Shown here: in pieces, positions 6,661 to 9,379 of the stretch
Position numbering within the stretch: the stretch's first letter is position 1
Layout of the letters: each line of letters starts with the position of its first letter
Assembly (NCBI GenBank): GCA_027002315.1
Contig: JALWZV010000001.1
Coordinates: forward strand, 1-9,379
Source of the DNA: Candidatus Roizmanbacteria bacterium
GTDB taxonomy: Bacteria; Patescibacteriota; Microgenomatia; UBA1406; GWC2-37-13
Length of the DNA: 9,379 nucleotides
Direction of reading: 5' to 3'
Position numbers and translations under genes: made by a program
Notes under the pieces: model-generated
What the model saw: the letters and a program-made list of their open reading frames with translations, nothing else
Database searches by the model: none
What the model was told of the DNA's origin: nothing

Positions 6661-6793
6661 ACTTTTAGTAGAACAATATTAAACACCATAACGGCGGGGA
6701 TTGCCGCGTCGCTCTCTCCGTTCGCTCCTCGCAATGACGTTATTTAGAACCCTCTTTAACCTTGAAGGTTTTACTACGCTTTTTGTCATGATT
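6661..6793. repeat. Mosaic repeat, copy 3 (chimeric)
   Basis: The right side (6751-6780) carries CCTCTTTAACCTTGAAGG and a flank like those of copies 1 and 2. The core is instead an inverted CGTCATTGCGAGG-type element (6688-6738), and the left side carries the ATAACGGCGGGGATTG module also found at 3759-3774. It lies directly downstream of the tRNA on the minus strand and could affect tRNA 3' end formation. Confidence 0.65.
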
Positions 6794-6803
6794 ATTTTTG
6801 TTG

Positions 6804-6875
6804 TGCCCCCGAGAGGACTCGAACCCCTACTTCTTGGTCCGAAGCCAAGCACTCTATCCATTAAGCTACGGGGGC
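6804..6875 (-). tRNA. tRNA-Arg (anticodon TCG)
   Basis: The minus strand folds into a full cloverleaf of 72 nt. The acceptor stem is GCCCCCG with CGGGGGC. The D arm has stem GCTT with GAGT (two wobble pairs). The anticodon stem CTTGG/CCAAG encloses loop CTTCGGA, giving anticodon TCG, which reads CGA and probably other CGN codons. The T arm is AGGGG-TTCGAGT-CCTCT and the discriminator base is A. The 3' CCA is not encoded, so a CCA-adding enzyme must supply it. A -10 box on the minus strand lies 16 nt upstream. Confidence 0.95.
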
Positions 6876-6890
6876 AAATAAAGATGTAAG

Positions 6891-6902
6891 TATTATATAA
6901 TA
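6891..6902. promoter_or_regulatory. Symmetric divergent promoter: shared -10 for tRNA-Arg (-) and yraN (+)
   Basis: TATTATATAATA is a perfect 12-bp palindrome holding TATAAT on the plus strand (6896-6901) and TATAAT on the minus strand (6897-6892). The plus box ends 6 nt before the yraN ATG at 6908. The minus box ends 16 nt before the tRNA 5' end at 6875. The two genes are 32 bp apart, so the promoters must share this DNA. Neither direction has a strong -35 element. Confidence 0.7.
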
Positions 6903-6907
6903 TTTTC

Positions 6908-7270
6908 ATGTCCTCGCGTGATATAGGAATGGTTGGAGAGCAAATAGCGGTAGAGTATCTTAAGAAAAAAGGCTATAAAATTTTAGAAAAGAACTTCAAG
7001 TTGCGCTTCTCAGAAATAGATATAATAGCTTTAGATAAAGATGTGTTGGTGTTCGTTGAGGTTAAGACAAAGACTAATCTGAGATTTGGACAACCTTATG
7101 AAGAGATTACCCCAGCCAAACTTAAAAAACTAAAACGAGGAGTTCAATATTACTTGCTCTTGAGAAAAAAATATGTAAACTATAAGATGAGATTGGATGT
7201 TCTATCTATATTGTTAGACACTAATCGAAGATTGCAGGAGTTAAAACATTATAAGAACTTAAATTTTTAA
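6908..7270 (+). CDS. yraN: YraN/UPF0102 family protein, predicted PD-(D/E)XK nuclease fold
   Basis: At 120 residues it is full length for UPF0102. Family landmarks are visible in order: GMVGEQIA (7-14, conserved E11), LKKKGYKILEKNF (18-30), EIDIIA (36-41, E36 and D38), FVEVKTK (49-55, E51 and K53), FGQPYE (60-65), and the conserved RLDVLSI near the end. The E/D...EVK pattern is the PD-(D/E)XK nuclease active site, as in Holliday-junction resolvases. The cellular role of YraN is not well established. The usual Gly before the EID motif is Ser here (FSEID). The transcript is predicted to be leaderless, from a promoter shared with tRNA-Arg. The next gene begins two bases after its stop. Confidence 0.92.
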   Translation: MSSRDIGMVGEQIAVEYLKKKGYKILEKNFKLRFSEIDIIALDKDVLVFVEVKTKTNLRFGQPYEEITPAKLKKLKRGVQYYLLLRKKYVNYKMRLDVLSILLDTNRRLQELKHYKNLNF

Positions 7271-7271
7271 G

Positions 7272-7910
7272 ATGCAAAATTTTATTTCCAAGTCACTTGA
7301 GAGGGTGGCTATATTTCTGCCAAATTTTTTTGCAGGAGGATTGATATTAATCGCAGGAGTGCTTCTGTCTGAGATAGCTAGAAGGTTATTTATCCTCTTC
7401 GTTAAGTTTTTAAAAATTAAGTATCTGTTGATTAAAAAAAGGTTGATGAATGAGTCAGAGCTCGAAATTTGGCAAACAGCACTGGCAGAGTTAATACGTT
7501 GGGAAATTATCTTGTTTTTTCTTATACCAACAGTAGAGGCGTGGGGTTTATCACGAATAACGTCGGTGTTTAACAGGATGCTCGTTTATCTTTCAAATAT
7601 TTTTCTGTCCGTCGTTGTCATAATAATTGGGATAATACTAATTAATTTCTTAACTAATCGAATCAAAAAAAGAGCTAAATCATTTAATAAGAAGACACTA
7701 AATATCTTGTTGTCGGCAATTAAGGTTGTAATTATATTTTTGGTCTCGATCATCGTTTTGGATCAACTTGGAGTTGCGCAAGACTTTATTAAGATCTTGT
7801 TTACAGGAATAGTTGCAATGTTTTCACTGGCGGGAGGAATAGCCTTCGGTTTAGGCGGTAAAGATGTTGCAAAAAAAATAATCACTAAGATTTATAAAAG
7901 GTTGAAATAA
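7272..7910 (+). CDS. MscS-like conserved-TM-helix membrane protein without the MscS beta domain
   Basis: This is a 212-residue integral membrane protein with about five hydrophobic helices (roughly 11-35, 76-93, 103-127, 143-165 and 172-195). The last carries LAGGIAFGLGGKDVAKKI (186-203), the glycine-rich pore-helix signature shared by MscS channels and the conserved TM-helix family. In MscS this helix lines the pore and leads into a cytoplasmic beta domain. Here the protein ends about 10 residues later, so a channel role is unproven. The ATG lies one base beyond the yraN stop codon with no promoter or Shine-Dalgarno, so translation is probably coupled to yraN. Confidence 0.85.
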   Translation: MQNFISKSLERVAIFLPNFFAGGLILIAGVLLSEIARRLFILFVKFLKIKYLLIKKRLMNESELEIWQTALAELIRWEIILFFLIPTVEAWGLSRITSVFNRMLVYLSNIFLSVVVIIIGIILINFLTNRIKKRAKSFNKKTLNILLSAIKVVIIFLVSIIVLDQLGVAQDFIKILFTGIVAMFSLAGGIAFGLGGKDVAKKIITKIYKRLK

Positions 7911-7930
7911 AAACTAAAGTTATCTATAAT
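7902..7930 (+). promoter_or_regulatory. rplS promoter (-35 and -10)
   Basis: TTGAAA (7902-7907) and an exact TATAAT (7925-7930) are separated by 17 bp. The -35 hexamer lies inside the last codons of the upstream membrane-protein gene. The predicted start is near 7937, leaving about 4 nt before the rplS ATG. Confidence 0.8.
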
Positions 7931-7940
7931 TGGAAGTCTT

Positions 7941-8474
7941 ATGTCTAATTCATTTTTATACAAAGAAAGAAAAGTTAGTATTGGAGACACTGTTACAGTG
8001 GACTATAAAATTAAAGAAGGTGATAAAACCAGAATCCAGAAATTTAAAGGTATCGTTTTGAAAATACGTGGAGAACAAAATAACAAGATGTTTACAGTGT
8101 ACAAAAGAACTAAGTTTGGAATAGCTGTGGAAAGAATATTTCCTGTTGTGTCCCCGTGGATAGATAAAATTACGGTGGAAAAAAGGAGTTACTTCTCAAA
8201 GGCAAGAGCTTTCTTTATCCGTAACCTGTCTGAAAGAGAGATAAGAAGAAAATTATACAGCGCTAAAAAGGCGTTAAAAAAAGAGTCGTTCCAAAAAAAG
8301 ATCGAGGAAGAAAAAAAGGCTGTTGAAAAAACAAAAGCTCAATCTCAGGTTAAAAAAACTGAGGTAAAGGCGGAAAATAAAGAAGAGAAAAAAGTAGAAG
8401 AAAAAACTCCAGAAAAGGTTGAGAAAAAGGTAGAGAAAAAAGAAGCTCAGCCTCAAGAAAAAACAACTAAGTAA
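7941..8474 (+). CDS. rplS: 50S ribosomal protein L19 with long Lys/Glu-rich C-terminal extension
   Basis: L19 sits at the interface of the 30S and 50S subunits. Residues 1-105 are a normal L19 core: VSIGDTVTVDYKIKEGDKTR (12-31), QKFKGIVLKIRGE (33-45), the FTVYKRTKFGIAVERIFPVVSPWIDKI-type block (51-77), and the helical ARAFFIRNLSEREIRRKL end. Typical bacterial L19 is about 115 residues; here a further ~70 residues (106-177) are almost only K, E, A, Q, T and V and probably form a charged helix or stay disordered. It has its own strong promoter rather than the common trmD-rplS arrangement, and no visible leader for autoregulation. It is convergent with the next gene, 17 bp apart. Confidence 0.95.
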   Translation: MSNSFLYKERKVSIGDTVTVDYKIKEGDKTRIQKFKGIVLKIRGEQNNKMFTVYKRTKFGIAVERIFPVVSPWIDKITVEKRSYFSKARAFFIRNLSEREIRRKLYSAKKALKKESFQKKIEEEKKAVEKTKAQSQVKKTEVKAENKEEKKVEEKTPEKVEKKVEKKEAQPQEKTTK

Positions 8475-8491
8475 ATAAAAAGTTTATAGTT

Positions 8492-9223
8492 TTATATCTT
8501 CGTTATTATATTAAACATCTCCCCATCAAGTTTTTTGTGCTGGGTTAAATTTTTCCTGTAAGAAAAAAATCTGGTGCCACAAAATGTGCAGAACACACCT
8601 TTTGTTATGTTTTTCTTTTTAACACCAACGGACAAAGCTTGTAAATAATTAAGCTGGGGAATATCTAAGAAAAAGTTTTTCTCTCTGAGAATAATTATCT
8701 CATCTTTCCATTTGGGATATCTCTCTATAAATAAGTCTGTTCTAGTTTTGTCAAGATTATAGCAACAGCTGTTAATCGATGGTCCGATTGCCATTTGTAT
8801 ATTTTTTATCTTTGATCCTAGCTTTAAAAACTCATTGACCATCTCCTTCATCATATTTTCTAAGCTTCCTTTCCAACCTTGGTGGGAAATTCCAAACAAA
8901 CCTAGTTTTGTGTCCCAGTAAGAAACAGGCAAACAATCCGCTGTTAAAACAGTTAACGCTAAGCGTTTGTCTTTAGTTATTAAACCATCAAAGTTATTAA
9001 GCTTAACATCTTTGTTGATCTCGTTCTTTTTAATGAACCTTATCTTTGTTCCGTGAATCTGCTTTGAACGAATGATAATCTTATTGTCAAGTTTATTGTT
9101 GGTTAAAAAGTTCTTTATTGCCTCAATTTTTTTCCCGTTTCCTGCTTTTCTGGTAGAGAAGATGCTTAAAAAACCATCAGAGACGTAAGTGTAAGCCGTC
9201 TCGTCTTTATTTAATTTCAACAT
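8492..9223 (-). CDS. pgeF: YfiH/PgeF (DUF152, 'polyphenol oxidase/laccase domain') family protein
   Basis: At 243 residues it has the usual length of this family. Members have been described as zinc-dependent purine nucleoside phosphorylase/adenosine deaminase enzymes, and E. coli YfiH as a peptidoglycan amino-acid editing factor; the laccase name is historical. Visible motifs are IFSTRKAG (21-28), KQIHG with H57, LTADCLP with C97, ISHQGWKG with H114, AIGPSINSCCY (145-155) and the terminal FCGTRFFSYRK (215-223). H57, C97 and H114 match the expected metal ligands. A TATAAT (9238-9233) 9 nt upstream fixes the ATG at 9223, with about a 3-nt leader. The gene is monocistronic and converges on rplS. 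Which activity dominates cannot be told from sequence. Confidence 0.92.
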   Translation of the reverse strand: MLKLNKDETAYTYVSDGFLSIFSTRKAGNGKKIEAIKNFLTNNKLDNKIIIRSKQIHGTKIRFIKKNEINKDVKLNNFDGLITKDKRLALTVLTADCLPVSYWDTKLGLFGISHQGWKGSLENMMKEMVNEFLKLGSKIKNIQMAIGPSINSCCYNLDKTRTDLFIERYPKWKDEIIILREKNFFLDIPQLNYLQALSVGVKKKNITKGVFCTFCGTRFFSYRKNLTQHKKLDGEMFNIITKI

Positions 9224-9232
9224 GCAGAGTAT

Positions 9233-9238
9233 ATTATA
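9233..9238 (-). promoter_or_regulatory. -10 box of the YfiH/PgeF gene
   Basis: An exact TATAAT reads on the minus strand from 9238 to 9233 and ends 9 nt before the ATG at 9223. The predicted transcript starts near 9226. No good -35 hexamer is visible at 16-18 bp. Confidence 0.65.
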
Positions 9239-9260
9239 GCAGGAATGAGAAGATAATATA

Positions 9261-9322
9261 TCTAATTCCTAATTTCTAATGACCTAATTACTAAACAATA
9301 ACCAATGACCAAGTACCAATGA
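9261..9322. repeat. AT-rich CTAAT/CCAATGA degenerate word array
   Basis: Successive variants of CTAATTCCTAATTTCTAATGA, CTAATTACTAA, AATAACCAATGACC and AAGTACCAATGA lie between the YfiH/PgeF promoter and the right edge. They resemble the arrays at 3568-3662 and 6361-6380. There is no hairpin or coding signal. Confidence 0.5.
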
Positions 9323-9379
9323 ATAAAAAAGAAATAAAGAGACAGGGAGATAAAGTGTACAGAGAATATAAAGAATATA
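9319..9379 (+). CDS. Possible N-terminus of a gene continuing past the right edge
   Basis: An ATG at 9319 opens a frame that stays open to the window end: 20 codons reading MNKKEIKRQGDKVYREYKEY, Lys/Glu/Tyr-rich like a real N-terminus. Against it, the ATG is part of a CCAATGA word of the repeat array, and no TATAAT precedes it, unlike the transcription-unit starts elsewhere here. The frame is too short to identify. Confidence 0.3.
   Translation, partial: MNKKEIKRQGDKVYREYKEY

Noticed and set aside
6679..6909. Overlapping open frames on both strands across the tRNA-Arg region
   Set aside because: They translate the tRNA and the repeat copy (for example PRGLEPLLLGPKPSTLS is the tRNA sequence). 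The cloverleaf explains this DNA.
7911..7940. L19 autoregulatory leader or riboswitch before rplS
   Set aside because: The promoter places the transcript start about 4 nt from the ATG, leaving no room for a structured leader.
8274..8456. Phe/Leu-rich open frame antisense to the end of rplS
   Set aside because: It is the reverse complement of the Lys/Glu-rich L19 tail; such composition follows automatically from AAA/GAA codons.
8475..8491. Bidirectional terminator between rplS and the YfiH/PgeF gene
   Set aside because: The 17-bp gap has A/T runs but no stem that could form an intrinsic terminator; convergent transcription may end inside the genes or by another mechanism.

Overview
The window looks like a piece of a reduced-genome bacterium of the Candidate Phyla Radiation (Patescibacteria), most likely near the Microgenomates. 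That placement is an inference. It rests on the low-GC genes with short gaps, an L19 protein with a long Lys/Glu tail, several orphan proteins, a tRNA without encoded CCA, and intergenic DNA made of AT-rich degenerate word arrays mixed with GC-rich palindromes. The standard genetic code fits: one gene stops at TGA and the others at TAA.

Layout, left to right. At 2-702 (+), the C-terminal end of an unrecognised gene overlaps the start of a HEPN-like protein gene by one base. At 703-880 lies a palindromic mosaic repeat (copy 1). At 881-3550 (-) is a complete class A penicillin-binding protein (glycosyltransferase plus transpeptidase) with a C-terminal Ig-like domain and a Pro/Thr tail. At 3551-3909 there is no gene, only an AT-rich tandem array and a GC-rich hairpin cluster. 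At 3910-6294 are three unrecognised genes, one on - and two on +, with repeat copy 2 in the divergent gap. At 6295-6803 there is about 500 bp of repeats without a gene, including a chimeric copy 3. At 6804-6875 (-) is tRNA-Arg(TCG). At 6908-7910 (+) are yraN and a small MscS-like membrane protein, apparently translationally coupled. At 7941-8474 (+) is rplS (L19). At 8492-9223 (-) is a YfiH/PgeF-family gene, convergent with rplS. The last ~150 bp is another AT-rich word array and possibly the first codons of a further gene.

The most striking regulatory pattern is uniform. Each of the seven protein genes that begins a transcription unit has an exact TATAAT box ending 6-10 nt before its start codon, and none has a Shine-Dalgarno sequence. 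The transcripts should therefore begin at, or a few bases before, the AUG (leaderless or nearly so). The tRNA and yraN share one symmetric 12-bp TATA sequence that provides a -10 box on each strand.

The other notable signal is a family of modular intergenic repeats. Two 58-bp palindromes 3.8 kb apart differ only at two positions, and these are symmetric partners in the inverted repeat. A third copy carries one flank of this element joined to a different GC-rich core. Direct copies of one shared module bracket the three orphan genes. The recognisable functions are housekeeping: wall synthesis, ribosome, tRNA, a nuclease-fold protein and a possible nucleoside or peptidoglycan clean-up enzyme. 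The only candidate defence or toxin component is the HEPN-like gene at the left edge.
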